This document shows positions 47,069 to 58,130 of a stretch of 64,000 nucleotides of DNA, one piece after another; positions within the stretch are counted from its first letter, which is position 1, and each line of letters opens with the position of its first letter. The DNA is from Zymoseptoria tritici IPO323 (taxonomy: Eukaryota > Ascomycota > Dothideomycetes > Mycosphaerellales > Mycosphaerellaceae). The notes beneath the pieces are model-generated. The model did no database searches. It was not told where the DNA came from and saw nothing but the letters and a program-made list of their open reading frames with translations. Location of the stretch: the NCBI RefSeq assembly GCF_000219625.1, contig NC_018217.1:3224001-3288000 (forward strand), given 5' to 3'. A program made the position numbers and the translations under genes.

Positions 47069-47386
47069 TCAATAGTGATTTGGCACGCCCCGATGACTCT
47101 AGCTTGATTTCTCCCTATCAATGATTCAAGATCTTTGCTCGCATATGCTAGGCTTCCATTCTCCTGCGCTCTCGCTCTGGATAGTTACATATTGTACATG
47201 TTCATGTCAGCTAGTCAACTGGACACCTTAATGATCGAGGCCTTGCATCGAGGTTTTCTTAAGCGGCTACCAAAGCGCATCTTCGAACGCACTGAGTTGA
47301 TGTATGAGGCTGGAACGTGTTCGATTGGTCTAGGTACATGTTAAAGGAGGATGGAGATAATCCTGACTAAGCATCATGCCTTAGGC
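47069..47386. other. Downstream flank of the hydrolase remnant
   Basis: A 69-codon ORF at 47135 shows no domain. The last five bases, TAGGC, are the left target duplication of the Copia element (CAGGC with CA to TA). Confidence 0.5.
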
Positions 47387-47557
47387 TGTTGTGATTGGAC
47401 TTAAGCTGAGTAGAAGAAGACCTCTAATTGGCAGGTATATATTGTTATGCAGAGAGAATCTTAAGTGTGAGATTCTTACTTTAGCTATCTGTGTGTAGGA
47501 ATGCCTTAGCACTAGTTATGTGCACTTTACTAATAGTTAGTCTAATAATCCACAACA
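47387..47557 (-). repeat. Copia left LTR (3' LTR)
   Basis: 171 bp, TGTTGTGATTGG...CCACAACA, with many CA/TG sites changed relative to the right LTR. Confidence 0.9.
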
Positions 47558-48633
47558 CTCCCCTATTAGCAGCTGCATTATCACGAGCTGTCTGTTACCT
47601 AAATATAGCAGGTATTTACCTACTACGTAGCTAATGCTCGGCTTTAGCTTGTTAAAAAGCATCTTCTTCTAGCTTTTTTATTCCTCTACTTTACAATCTA
47701 TACCTCTTATCTATTTAGCCAATTTATTAGCTAATCTATTATCTATCCCTTACAGCTATTAATAATATAATCTATATTACTAGCTATAGTTTCTAGAAGA
47801 AGAGCAGCTTTCTCTGTCCCTAAGAAAACCTTCTAGCAAGTTATTAATAAAGCAAGAGCTATTAGTAGTAGAAATCTCCTATAGATCTACAAAGATAGTT
47901 CTATAGCATATTAGACTATATATTAACTTATTAGAGGAGAGATAAATAGATACTATAACAGAGTAAATGTTAGGGCTTAGGGTCCCTTCTCTTTTGTAGC
48001 TTGCTTTAATAACTTTATAGCTAAGCTTAATAAGGATCTCCTTACTACAGACCTTATTAATATAGTAATAGAGGAGCTGTATAACCTAAGGGAGTAGGCC
48101 TTCCTAGTAGAAAACTACCCTAGTCTAATAACTCCTAATCCTTAGGGATTTGTGTTGTGCTATAACTAGACTCCTCTTAGCTAAATGTTAAGCTCTAATA
48201 AGGTAGAGATAAAGCAGTAGTTAGTAGCATAGCATCCTATATATATTCTCCTTAAAATCCCTTCTTCCCTAATAGAAACTAATATTCTCCTAGGCTTTAA
48301 GTTAAGATTCTAGGGGAATTAGCTTAGTCTTTTAGTAGTAGTTTTAGGGGGGTAGGCTGTAGGTTCTAGGATATGCTCTAATGCTTTTAGGTTTTTATAG
48401 AAAAGTTTTCCTTTAGCTAGGTGTTTTTCTTATAGTTTCTTAGATGCTTTTGTAAAGGTATGTAGTTGCCTCCTTTCCTTTATATAAATAAGAATAAAAT
48501 AAGTGTTCTAAGTGTTGTGCTTCTTAGTTTTGTAACAAATAAAATAGTGTAATTCTAGGGAGGGAATCCTTCTTAGGTAGGAATGTAGGTACTAAGGCAT
48601 AAATTTAAGAGTAATTTCCCTCTTCTTATTAAG

Positions 48634-48705
48634 GGCTAGTTAGTCTAGTAGTATAATTTCTAACTACAAATTAGAAGGTTATAGGTTTAATTCCTGTATT
48701 AGCTT
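48634..48705 (+). tRNA. RIP-mutated tRNA-Cys-like sequence (pseudo-tRNA)
   Basis: 72 bases fold as a tRNA: a 7-bp acceptor (GGCTAGT/ATTAGCT with G-T pairs), a weak D arm, a 5-bp anticodon stem TCTAA/TTAGA with loop CTACAAA, a 5-base variable loop, and a 5-bp T stem ATAGG/CCTGT with loop TTTAATT. The anticodon is ACA; with the TpG to TpA change undone it is GCA (Cys). The T loop shows TTCGA changed to TTTAA. No CCA is encoded. It lies inside the Copia element, opposite in strand to gag-pol. Loss of the B-box consensus makes activity doubtful. Confidence 0.6.
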
Positions 48706-48707
48706 CT

Positions 48708-48747
48708 CTTATGTGTCTATGTTAGCTGCCTAGCATAGACACATAAG
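48708..48747. other. Perfect 14-bp inverted repeat after the pseudo-tRNA
   Basis: CTTATGTGTCTATG (48708-48721) and CATAGACACATAAG (48734-48747) around a 12-base loop. The core GTGTCTA/TAGACAC is the same as in the hairpins at 33352 and 38009. Confidence 0.85.
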
Positions 48748-48790
48748 TATCTTTTTGCTAGATTTATAGATTTATATATTAGAGGATAGT

Positions 48791-51700
48791 GTTTAGGGAT
48801 TTTGGTTTTGTTAGATAGTCTGCAAGCTGCATATCTGTCCTTACAAACTCTACCTTAATACTCCCCTTATTATGTTGCTCTCTACAGTAATAGTTCCTAA
48901 GAGAGACATGTCTTAATCTTTTAGAGTTAGCATAGTTTTCTACAAGGCTAATAGCTAATTAATTGTCTACTTTAATAAGGATAGTAGAAATGCTTTTAGC
49001 CTAGGTAAAGGGCTAGAGCTTATTAATAAGATTCCTTACCTAATTTACTTCTCTTATTGCCTTAGTAAGAGAGAGGTACTCTGCCTTAGTACTAGATAGC
49101 ACTACTTCTTTCTGCAGTTAAGATCTTTAGATAACTAGGCCTCCTGCAATTTTAAAGAGCATTCCTAAGGTAGACCTAGATGTGCTAGGATTACTAGCAA
49201 AGTTAGAGTCTAAGAATGCTTTAGTCTAAATTTGCTCCTTAGTTTTCCTGTACATAAGGCACTTATTAATTGTGCCTGCAACATATCTCTAGATGTGTTT
49301 AGCTACCTAAACATGTAAAGGTCCTAGGTTCTAAAGGAACCTTATATAGTAGTTAACAGCAAAACTAATATCCGGTCTAGTATAGTTTAACAGATGTTGT
49401 AGTTCCCTAATAATCTTATTAAAGAGATTATAGTCCTCCTTTGTTCCCTTATCCTAGAGGGGTTTAAGGAGGGTGTTAAGGGGGTACTTAACACTCTTTG
49501 CATTGCTAAGACTATGTCCTTAAAGTTTGTTTCTAGAATAGTGTTCCTAAGAGACAGACATAGAGCTATCTTTCCCTTCCTTTAGGTAAAGTCTAAGAAA
49601 GATATTAGTATTAACAACCTTAATTATGTACTTCTGCTCTAATCCCTTAATTAGCTTATTAATCTTATAGTCTAACTATCTAAAGATCTAGAAGTTATCT
49701 ACATAAAGGAGAACAAGGATGCCTTTCCCTTAAAAGAAGCAAGCATTACTAATAGTTCTTGTTAGACTAAGCTTTTAGAGAGTGTCTATAGCATCGTAGT
49801 GCTAGAGAGCAGCTGCCTGCTTAAGCCTATATAGTCCTTTCTTAATATGTATAATGTACTTGTAGGCATCTTTCTTAAAGAGATAAGCTCCCTCTAGTAG
49901 CTTAATAAAGATCTGCTTATCTAGGTTTAGATTTAGGAATGCAGTCTTAATATTAACTTGTCTCCTCTTCTAGCTAAAGTTAACTAAGAGGGACAGAAGT
50001 ATTCTCCCTGTTGCAGCTCTTAGGGTAGGAGCAAAGGTATTAATATAGTTAAGTCCCTTCCTTTGTGTAAATCCCCTAGCTGTCTATCTAGCCTTATACT
50101 TCTCTACAGTTCTATCTAGGAGCACCTTAATCTTAAAGACCTATTTCCCTATAAGAGGGACTCTCCCCTTAGGGAGGGTGCTAATAAGTTTCTATTTAAG
50201 GCATCCTGTAGACTTAAGTAACTTAGCTTCCTTAATAATAGCTTTCTCCTATTCCTTATAGTTAGATCTAGAAAGAACTTCCTTAATTGTCTTAGGATTA
50301 GATAGATTAGGATTTGTTGCTTTAAGTCCTATCTTCTAGATCTTGCTATAGTCTTTTCTTATAACTAATCTTCTACTTCTTAAGAGTCTAAATGTGCCTA
50401 AGCTTTTAGGACTTGCTTTATTACCTAATTTCTTAGGTCTCTTAGGGCTTCTTCCTACTTTCCTCTTTCCTATAATATAAATGTCTAGGAAGGGAGTTAT
50501 AGCATAATCTTAGAGGTCTTCCCTTTTAGGGCAATCCTCTGCTAATGCTTAATATTGTAGCTATGTTAATAAGGCATTAGCCTGCTCCTAGAATCCCTTA
50601 GGACTTCCTTAGAATCCCTTAGGACTTCCTGTTTCCTTAGAAACATGCTTTCCCTAAGCTAGCTAGGAGGCTTCTTTATGCTTAGTAGCCTCTAGCTAAT
50701 TAGGCTTAGACTGCTTGTGTTAGTTATCCTAGGACTGTATATCCTAACCTAATGTTTGCTCCCCCTAAGATGTTAAAAGGGAGGCTTAGTTTCTCTCTCT
50801 CTGTATAGTATTAAATATGTTCTCTACTTCTTAAAGATAAGAAGTAGTAAGAGGTTAGGCATCTTGCCCTTAGGCATCTTAGCCCTAATCTTAATCCTTA
50901 GTGTAGATAGTATAGACTTCCTGTTCTATAGTAATAGGTTGTATTAGTTGTAGGAAACTCTCCCCCTAGAAGTCTAGGGCAGTAGGTATTATGCTATATA
51001 CCTTATCCTTATTATGTGTTATATAAGGAGAGGTTATAATCTTATGCTAAAACCTAGTTAGGGCAGATAGTTTAAACTTCTAAACTATATAGTTAGTTAA
51101 AGTGTTCTCCTAGAATCCTAGATTCTAGTATTTCTCTGCTCTAGGATAGAACTTCTATAAATTAGGTCTCCCCTAATTATGTAGATATGCTCTGCATCTA
51201 AATCTCCTAACCTTTGTTAGATTAATATATAGAGTTCTAGTATTAAGATCTTAATTAAATTCCTAAAGAGGAATCTTGTTAGTTAACAGGCATACTAGCC
51301 TATTAGTAAGGAAGATTGTATATGCAACTGCAAAACTCTAGAGAGGGAGAGGTAGGCTAGAGTTAATTATTATTACTCTTGCCTTGTTAAGGATAACCTT
51401 ATTAGATAATTCTGCAATTCTATTCTGCTTAGGAGTATAGGGAGCTAAGAAATCCTATCTTAGTCCCTTATTCTCTACAAATGTAATTAGATTATTATTA
51501 TTAAACTCTCCTCCTCTATCTAAGAACTAGATCTTAACTATCTTTTTATACTAGTTAAATGTCTTAGTAGTCTATTTCTTAATAATTTGTGCAGCTTGTA
51601 ATTTAAGCTTGTAGAAGATAGCCTATCTCCTTCTTAACTTTGCATTAGTAATTATAAGGATGTACTTGTATCTAAAGATGTCTAGTAGAAAGATTAGTCC

Positions 51701-52844
51701 TATAATGTTAATATAGACCTTATCTAATAAGGATTAAGGTGTTAGTCTTAGAGTTCTTAATACTACTCTCTGTAACCTTGCAAGCTTGCATAGCTTATAG
51801 TACTTAAGTGTAGATATGTTAATCTGCTTAAGTCCTTAGACTTAAGCCTTTGTTGCACTAAGAATCTTGTTCCCTATATAGCCTAGTCTCTAGTGCTATC
51901 TTGTTATGTTAGCCTTAGGTATAGCAAAGGCTAGATAGGACATATTCCTATTAATTGTAGAAGCAACTTTAGTACTCCCCTTAGGGAGAGAGATAGTTGC
52001 ATTCTAGAGGATTAGAACATTATAAGTAGACTAAACCTTACCTATCTTCTTGTTATTCCTTAGAATGCATAAAGATAGCCTGTCTAGGTGGACCTTGCAC
52101 TTTAGCTAGAGAGTCTCTGCTAAGATAAGGTTGTAATTAGAGTTAGGAGAGTATAACACATCTTGCAAGGTAATGTTTAACTTATTCCCCTTATACTTTA
52201 TTATAATCCTTATACTTCCTAAGTATATAACTATGCTTTGTCTAATAGCTTAAGAGAACCTAATTAGGGTTTCTAGGGGTTTAAGGTCTAAGAACTAGGA
52301 CTTGTTGTTAAAGAAGTAGTATAATATACTAGAATCCTAGACAATAGTGTTACTCCTTTATATTCTAGCGGCAGCAATTGCTGCTCCTGCAAATAAGCTA
52401 TCTAAATTAGAGCCTAAGCCTGTATTAGAAGAGGAGATAGGCTTAATTGCTGTAGTACCCTTTCTTCCCTTCTTATTATGTCTCTTACTCTTGTCTTAGG
52501 ACTTCTTCTTATCCTTATTAGATCCTCCTTTTCCTCTATGTACCTAGGACTTTAGGGCCTTATTAGGGTACTTCTTAAAGCAATCTGCATTTGTGTAGAT
52601 ATAATAGGTATACTTAGTATACTAATTATTATCTACTGTAGCACCCCTAAATCCTCCTGCTGTCCTCTATGTCTGTAGAGGAGGTTCCTTAATTAATAAG
52701 GTAATTAGCTCTTTAAGAGTTGTGTTCTTAATATAATAGGATTATCTCTAGCTTCTTAGGTATTCTAGATAGTAGAGGCCCTAGATAAAGAACAGCCTAA
52801 TCTGCTTATTACTAAAGGTAAGCTTTAAGACTAGAATGTTCTTA
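48791..52844 (-). pseudogene. Copia pol: integrase, reverse transcriptase, RNase H (RIP-inactivated)
   Basis: Reads right to left on the minus strand. The Gag zinc knuckle end is near 52560-52640 (A-D-C-F-K-K-Y-P kept, upstream Cys and His changed to Tyr). The integrase core is near 51300-51520: G-G-E-F-N-N-N-N, then A-P-Y-T-P-K-Q-N-R-I-A-E, the usual Copia D...35...E block with G to R at the N-G/R site. The reverse transcriptase is at about 49400-50350, with the Y-V-D-D box now Y-V-D-N near 49700. RNase H lies in about 48830-49300. Stops are dense in every stretch. The order integrase before reverse transcriptase identifies Ty1/Copia. Confidence 0.8.
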
Positions 52845-53650
52845 TTGTTTGTTTGTTTGTTTGTTTGTTCCATTTACGTCCTTTCGGAGTCCAAGACTAT
52901 GTAGGACGGCTTTGCCATAAAGGCAGAGCAGTAGATCTAGTTACAATCAGATTTTTCGGTATTCTTTGACCTTAGGGGAGACCCCGTGCCTAAGGCAATG
53001 CTCAATGCCAAAGGACTTTAAACAAATGCGAGACAAAGGAAATCAAACGAGTGTCGTTGTCTGCAGCCGGGGCTGCAGAATTTTCGCGCCAAGCTTTGCA
53101 GAATTTTCAGCGGATCCTTCCGCTTCGCACACACGCTGCGAATTCGAAAGAGATGCAGCGCAAGAGGCGCAAAAAGCAGCTGTCCAACTCGCTGCCTTCT
53201 CTTGTCCTCAATATGCCTTTGTGGAACTATATGCCGCCCTCTAGCGCATATAGCTACGCAGGTTGATCGCAGAGTTGTAGATTCCACCGAGTTCTAGCTC
53301 TTTGAAGTGCATGTATGACATGCGATTTCGATTCGGATTTCGAGGAGGTGCGCGTATAGGGCAGAGTGGACTGCTTCTTTCTTCTTCTCGTTCGTAGCGT
53401 AGAGGGCTATTCGTTCGAATCGTGCTGTTGTTCTGTTGTAGCTCGTATTTCGAGGCGGATTTCGAGAAGGATTTCGAGGCGGATTTCGAGAAGGATTGTT
53501 TCGAGGCGGATTTCGAGAAGGATTTCGGGCGGATTCGAGAGGTTTTCGAGGAGGTTTCTTCCAGACTGTCTTAGTTTCCCTTCCAAGGAAGGTACTTACG
53601 ACGGCCACCGCGTGAAGGTGCAGTCTGTTCGGCCGTCTAGAATGTTCTTA
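52831..53650 (-). mobile_element. SINE/LINE-like retroposon with 14-bp target duplication, not RIP-mutated
   Basis: The 14-bp direct repeats CTAGAATGTTCTTA (52831-52844 and 53637-53650) enclose 792 bp of balanced composition. The left end is a TTTG repeat, which is a 3' (CAAA)n tail on the minus strand, so the element lies on the minus strand. A long target duplication and a simple tail indicate target-primed reverse transcription. About 53445-53545 has 20-24-bp repeats built on TTTCGAGAAGGA / TTTCGAGGCGGA. A minus-strand ORF (53294-53608) carries the same repeat as N-P-S-R-N-P-P-R units. No reverse transcriptase is encoded, so it was moved by another element. Family unknown; it could also be a retroposed host transcript. 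Confidence 0.75.
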
Positions 53651-54377
53651 GACCTAGAGTATTATTCTATTATAGAGATATACTTGTAATACTACTTCTA
53701 GAAGTCCTTATAGTACTTCTAAGTGTTTGTTCCTTAGATCTTAATGTTACTAATTCTAAGAATCCTTAGGCTGTTATAAATGTTTATAGTTACAACAGGC
53801 CTATAGGTAGCTACAATAGTATTATATAGTTCCTTAGCTATCTTCTCTATATCCCTAAAGTTAGGCCTTAGAGATTAGTTAATCCTTTTGCTAACAATCC
53901 CGTATGCAATTAGGTTATGCTTATGCTAGACTTAGAGAGGAGTTAGTCTTAGTCTACTAGTTAGAATAGGTTCTGTTACTAGAGTGTCCCCTCCTTCTTT
54001 TTAGGAAGGAGTTAGAGCCTAGGAGGATAAAGTAGTACTCTCCTTAGTTAGTAGAGAGGGATATCTGACTTTAATTCCTAGCTTTAGTTAGGCAGGGCAC
54101 TAGGGAATATTATAAAAGACATAGCCTAACACCTCCTTATCTATAAGGGCTGCTTTAAGCATCCTTAACTAGTCTAAGAAGTTGCTTCCCTTTCTTAGGA
54201 CTTTATTCTCCTTCGCAGTCTTAAACTTATTAGCCTACATTGCGGCTATTGTTATAACTAGCTCTTTCTTAGCTCGCTAGTTAACTGTCTAAATAGTGTA
54301 TAGTAAGGTTCTAGTAGCTGCGCTTAGAACAGACAATTCTTCCTTAAGTGTGCAGTAGTTACGCCGGGCTTATAACC
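53651..54377 (-). pseudogene. Copia gag N-terminal part and primer-binding site
   Basis: The remainder of gag beyond the retroposon insert, dense in stops. At 54361-54377, next to the 5' LTR, CGCCGGGCTTATAACC matches the initiator tRNA-Met anticodon arm if the TTATAA is read as TCATAA. Confidence 0.6.
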
Positions 54378-54548
54378 TGTTATAATTAGACTTAAGCTAA
54401 GTAGAAGAAGACCTCTAATTAGCAGGTATATATTATTATGCAGAGAGAATCTCAAGTGTGAGATTCTCACTTCAGCTATCTATATGTAGGAATGCCTTGG
54501 CACTAGTCACGTGCACTTCACTAATGGTCAGTCTAATGATCCACAACA
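54378..54548 (-). repeat. Copia right LTR (5' LTR)
   Basis: 171 bp, ends CCACAACA. Contains a perfect 10-bp stem, GAGAATCTCA/TGAGATTCTC, at 54445-54468. Confidence 0.9.
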
Positions 54549-54685
54549 CAGGCACCATTGAATACATCAACTCAGTCTGTACCTTACCCACTCCCGTCCT
54601 TCCCACCGATGAACCTTCAGCAAACGTCGGGTCGAGTCGATGTGCGGTCGATATTCATGGACCGAGCTCTCCGCGACGCAGCTCA

Positions 54686-55162
54686 TTATGGGCGCGCAGC
54701 TGCAGTCGGTTTTGGCAGATCTATAATCCCGGTCAGCGAGAATCTCACGAATCCGCAGCGAAGATCTCTCACCGATGCATTGCCCCACCACATTTCCATA
54801 CGCATTGATTTCCTTTTTGCATACCAAGATATTCCCATCGCAGGCATGGCCACCGTACTCACAACGGACTGTGATCAGGAGTCAGTACTGTACAGCGCGT
54901 GACTTCCGAGAGGCAGAGGAACATACGTTGACAGATGCCGTCGTCGCCGCGGCGATCGGGCTTACAGGCCCCGTCTTTGCAGCATCCATAGAAGCGGCAA
55001 GATGCTGTTGAAAGTGATCAGCATAGATATATGAGTAACTTGATCATCGTGCAGGATACCTCCAACGACCTCGCAATTGCGATCGTTGTTGTTCGAGCCG
55101 CCATCATCAGCGATAGCGACGGCGCTAAAGACGGCAAGGAGGGCGAATATGTGGAGCTTCAT
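54686..55162 (-). CDS. Small secreted cysteine-rich protein (effector candidate), four exons
   Basis: Exons on the minus strand: 55162-55060, 55004-54927, 54868-54773, 54720-54686. Introns of 55, 58 and 52 bases have donors GTATCC, GTATGT and GTGAGA, CTGAT/CTGAC branch-like sites and AG acceptors; phases agree. The product has 103 residues. A signal peptide (M-K-L-H-I-F-A-L-L-A-V-F-S-A-V-A-I-A) is followed by a short Asn/Gly linker and ten cysteines at 30, 37, 42, 43, 48, 59, 63, 70, 77 and 91. The spacing of the first six (C-x6-C-x4-CC-x4-C-x10-C) is a cystine-knot-like pattern. No domain name can be given. There is no RIP damage, although transposons lie 0.14 kb and 0.65 kb away. Small secreted Cys-rich proteins of plant-associated fungi are often effectors, but that role is inference. 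Confidence 0.7.
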
Positions 55163-55814
55163 TCTTGGATTGGTAGAGGAGCGAGTCCGGAAATGACTGC
55201 GAGAAATGTAGTCGAGAGATGTCCCACCAGCGCAGCAGTCTTTGACGAGACGAGAAATGGGAATACGAGAAAACTGTAGGCACGAAGAAGATGCGAGCGC
55301 CTAAGTCTACTACCTATGAGCACAATGAAAGCACCGAAATAGCATCCAAAGCTAAGCAGCGATGTTTCATTAGTTCTAGTCGACAAGTGGTGCCACGAAC
55401 CATACTGAGGATGTCGCTGCCGTGAGAAGCAGATACTTTATTGGAATTCGCGAGATCAGGGTAGCGCGAGTCTAGACTTCGATATTTGCGAGGCTCACTC
55501 GTGAATGCAGCGTACGGAGGGCAGACCGGTGAGCCCCAAGCAAGGATTAAAATCTCACTACATCGTTGGATGATCGAATCAGCCTGACGGATATTTTTTG
55601 ACATGCTCGCGCCGCGGACATTGGTGGAGGATTCACGTCGTCGCCCGGTGAGTTGCGTACCAGGCTCCACGTGCCGTAACAGATACGAGCTCCATGGAAT
55701 TTGTGCCAGGACCCATGTTGACCGGTAGTTGTGTCTGGGACAAAGTGATGAGTGAAGATGCTTTTCTGAGAGAGGGGAAGAAGTCGAAGACCGAACGGTA
55801 GTTCTATTCTAAGT
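55163..55814. other. Upstream region of the secreted-protein gene
   Basis: No gene supported; overlapping ORFs of 75-118 codons on the minus strand have no domain. It probably holds the promoter. Composition is balanced up to about 55880. Confidence 0.5.
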
Positions 55815-55870
55815 GACAAAAGGGTCTGGACGCCAAGCCTTTGAATTTGATTCTCAAATTCCTCTCTCAC
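55815..55870 (+). repeat. Left inverted end
   Basis: GACAAAAGGGTCTGGACGCC then AAG and diverging sequence ending CTCTCAC; pairs with 60346-60398. Confidence 0.75.
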
Positions 55871-55999
55871 CGGGTAGACTAATATTGCACATGCCTCTTA
55901 CAACACTAAAACACTATGAACAGTAACAATTTCGAGTTACTATTATTACCTCCTGTGCATTCTCGTTATTTTAAGCTATTAATATTGTCGTTACTATTA

Positions 56000-58130
56000 A
56001 GACTCGGCGCGCAATCGCTCCTCGAACTTTCTAGCCTCCTATATAAGGAGACCCAGCCGACATTCTTCTACTAAGACTCCTAAGACTCCTAAACACGCGT
56101 TATCGACGACTCCGGCGACAGCGAGCTATCTAACCTTCCTTAGAGCCCCCCTAACGAGGCGTATTCGTAGTTTTAGATATAGTTACTACTAAGCTCGGAT
56201 ATACTAGAGCTAGAGCCGGAGCTACTAATAGAGACTTAGGTTATTGCTCTAAGTAATAGGGATCCTGCTAAGGAGGCTATATAGCGCGACGGCAACGATA
56301 ACAACACTAGCTATATAATTATAAGAAGACGTACTAGGGCGTTGTCGACTAAGGGCGTAGAGGCAATAATAACAACGCCGGCTAAACGAACGAGAAGGAA
56401 GTCGGTAACCTTTACGCTTCCTCCTAATTACATTAGTAGCGATATAGTAGTGCCTCTAACAGGCGGCATAGTAGCCTAAATGCTACCTAAAAAGGTACCT
56501 TAGACGGCACCTAAGGGTACGTCTCGTACTACTATAAATACTATTAAGAGGAAGGCCTAAGTAGCTAATAAAGCTACTAAACTAGCCGTTGCAAGGGCTG
56601 CAGAGGTCGCCGCTAATAAAGGGCCTAAACTAGCTAGCAAGCCGACATCGAAGAGGGCTCTAAAACTACTACTACTATCGTCTAATATTAATAGCAAGTT
56701 ATACGAACTATCTATTAATATAGCTAACTAACCTCGTCGTGTTTTTAGTGCCGTCCGATAACTATAGCGTAGAGTAGGAGCCGTTCGAGGAAGTAGCTAG
56801 TTAGCCGACTTAGGACGAGTCGTCTTAGCCGACTTACTAATCCTTAACTCTAGTCGCCGCAAAAACGTCTAGCTCTACAACTAAACGCCGCCGGACTACT
56901 AGCCCTAAGCGATACAAGATCCTAGTATTCTACTATGTTGTATTTAATAATAAGGAACTTAGTCTACTTAATATAGTATATACCGGTAAACGTATATAGT
57001 TATAAGGCTTACTAAACTCGGCGAGAGCAAAGGTAGTAGCATACTCTAATAAACTAGGCCTAAAGAAGCGGCTCGTTAGACGTAAGGGCGTACTAATAGT
57101 ACGCAAGTATAGTAACAAGGTTAACCTTATAGTAGAGTAGCCTAAAGGCATAATAGTCCTTAGTTATATAGAGTAGCTAACACCCTACATTGCATACCTT
57201 AAGGGCTACCCTTTAGTTAAGCTAGATATTATAGAGCGATAGTACAACCTTCTACCGTCTAGCAACGCTAACGCCGCCGCTATAGACTCCGATAACATTA
57301 TACTAATCGAACTAGACTCTTAAGACACGCTAGTGCTAAAGGGCCGCAAGAGCGCTAACGATAAGAGTAAGGAGTTATATAAACAGACTAAGGGCTAGTT
57401 CCGCAAGCTTATTAACCTCTATAAGTGTAGCGATCGATTCTATAGCACCGGCTCTAGCAAGACGACGGCGTAGATAGCCTACTTCGTATAGCGTAGTATG
57501 CACTATAGACTACTTACGAAGAACCTTTAAGACTAGAGCTATTGCATTAAGGCTAATATAGCAACATAGCACGATATGCTAAAGCACATTATAGAGCAAG
57601 TTATTTAGTAGAATAAGGATGCTAATAGGGGCAAGAAGAAGGTAGCTATAGAGCTGCTAATATAGCAACAACCGCTTCCTACTCTACTACTATATTAGCT
57701 AATGTAGATACCGTTAATGTAGCCTTAATAGCCTGCCTTGCCGGTAGCTACCGCGGATACTTTATAACGTAGTAGTCTACTAGCCCCTACTATAAAGTAG
57801 GCTATAGATAATCTAGCTAACGTTAAGAAGTACTATTAATAGCTTAGTAAGAGGCAACCGGTTATGGCCGAGCGGCTAAAGACTATTAGCGGTTACCTTA
57901 CTACTAACTTCTAGTATATTACTATGCTTAAGGAAGAGCCGGACTCGGTGTTAGCTATTAATGTAAGGGAGACTAGCATCCGGAGATAGCTATAGAGTAA
58001 GGAAAACATCTTAAAGTATATTTACTTGTTAGAGGCAATGCTAGAGGCAGAGCTATAATATATAAAGCGGTGGAGGTTGCGGAAAACGGCGAATTTAGTA
58101 GCGTTAGTAGTAGAGTTGTTGTTAAAATTT
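56000..58130 (+). pseudogene. Unrecognised long ORF in the DNA element (RIP-inactivated)
   Basis: A plus-strand frame of about 650-700 codons, broken by TAG/TAA; frame continuity over the whole stretch was not checked codon by codon. The first third is low-complexity and basic (P-A-K-R-T-R-R-K-S-V-T-F, then K/A-rich), like a nuclear protein. The later part is helical with Gln-rich stretches and many Leu, Tyr and Lys. No transposase or other domain is visible. It may be an accessory gene of the element or a captured host gene. Confidence 0.35.

Larger units (their letters stand above)
47558..48790 (-). other. Copia 3' non-coding region
   Basis: About 1.2 kb between the end of RNase H and the 3' LTR, long for a Copia element. 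It has no ORF. It contains the tRNA-like sequence at 48634-48705 and the hairpin at 48708-48747. Confidence 0.55.
47387..54548 (-). mobile_element. Ty1/Copia retrotransposon, RIP-mutated
   Basis: 7162 bp with 171-bp LTRs at both ends (47387-47557, 54378-54548), each TGTT...AACA. The target duplication is TAGGC (47382-47386) / CAGGC (54549-54553), the difference being a RIP-type CA to TA. Gag-pol is on the minus strand, so the right LTR is the 5' one. The primer-binding site directly inside it (54361-54377) fits the anticodon arm of initiator tRNA-Met (a copia-type half-tRNA primer). A purine tract (minus strand AATAGGGGAG) abuts the left LTR. The right LTR is less mutated than the left. A SINE-like insert lies at 52845-53636. 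Confidence 0.9.

Noticed and set aside
53366..53689. Plus-strand ORF with repeated R-R-I-S in the retroposon
   Set aside because: It reads across the internal 20-24-bp repeat and over the retroposon end into Copia DNA.
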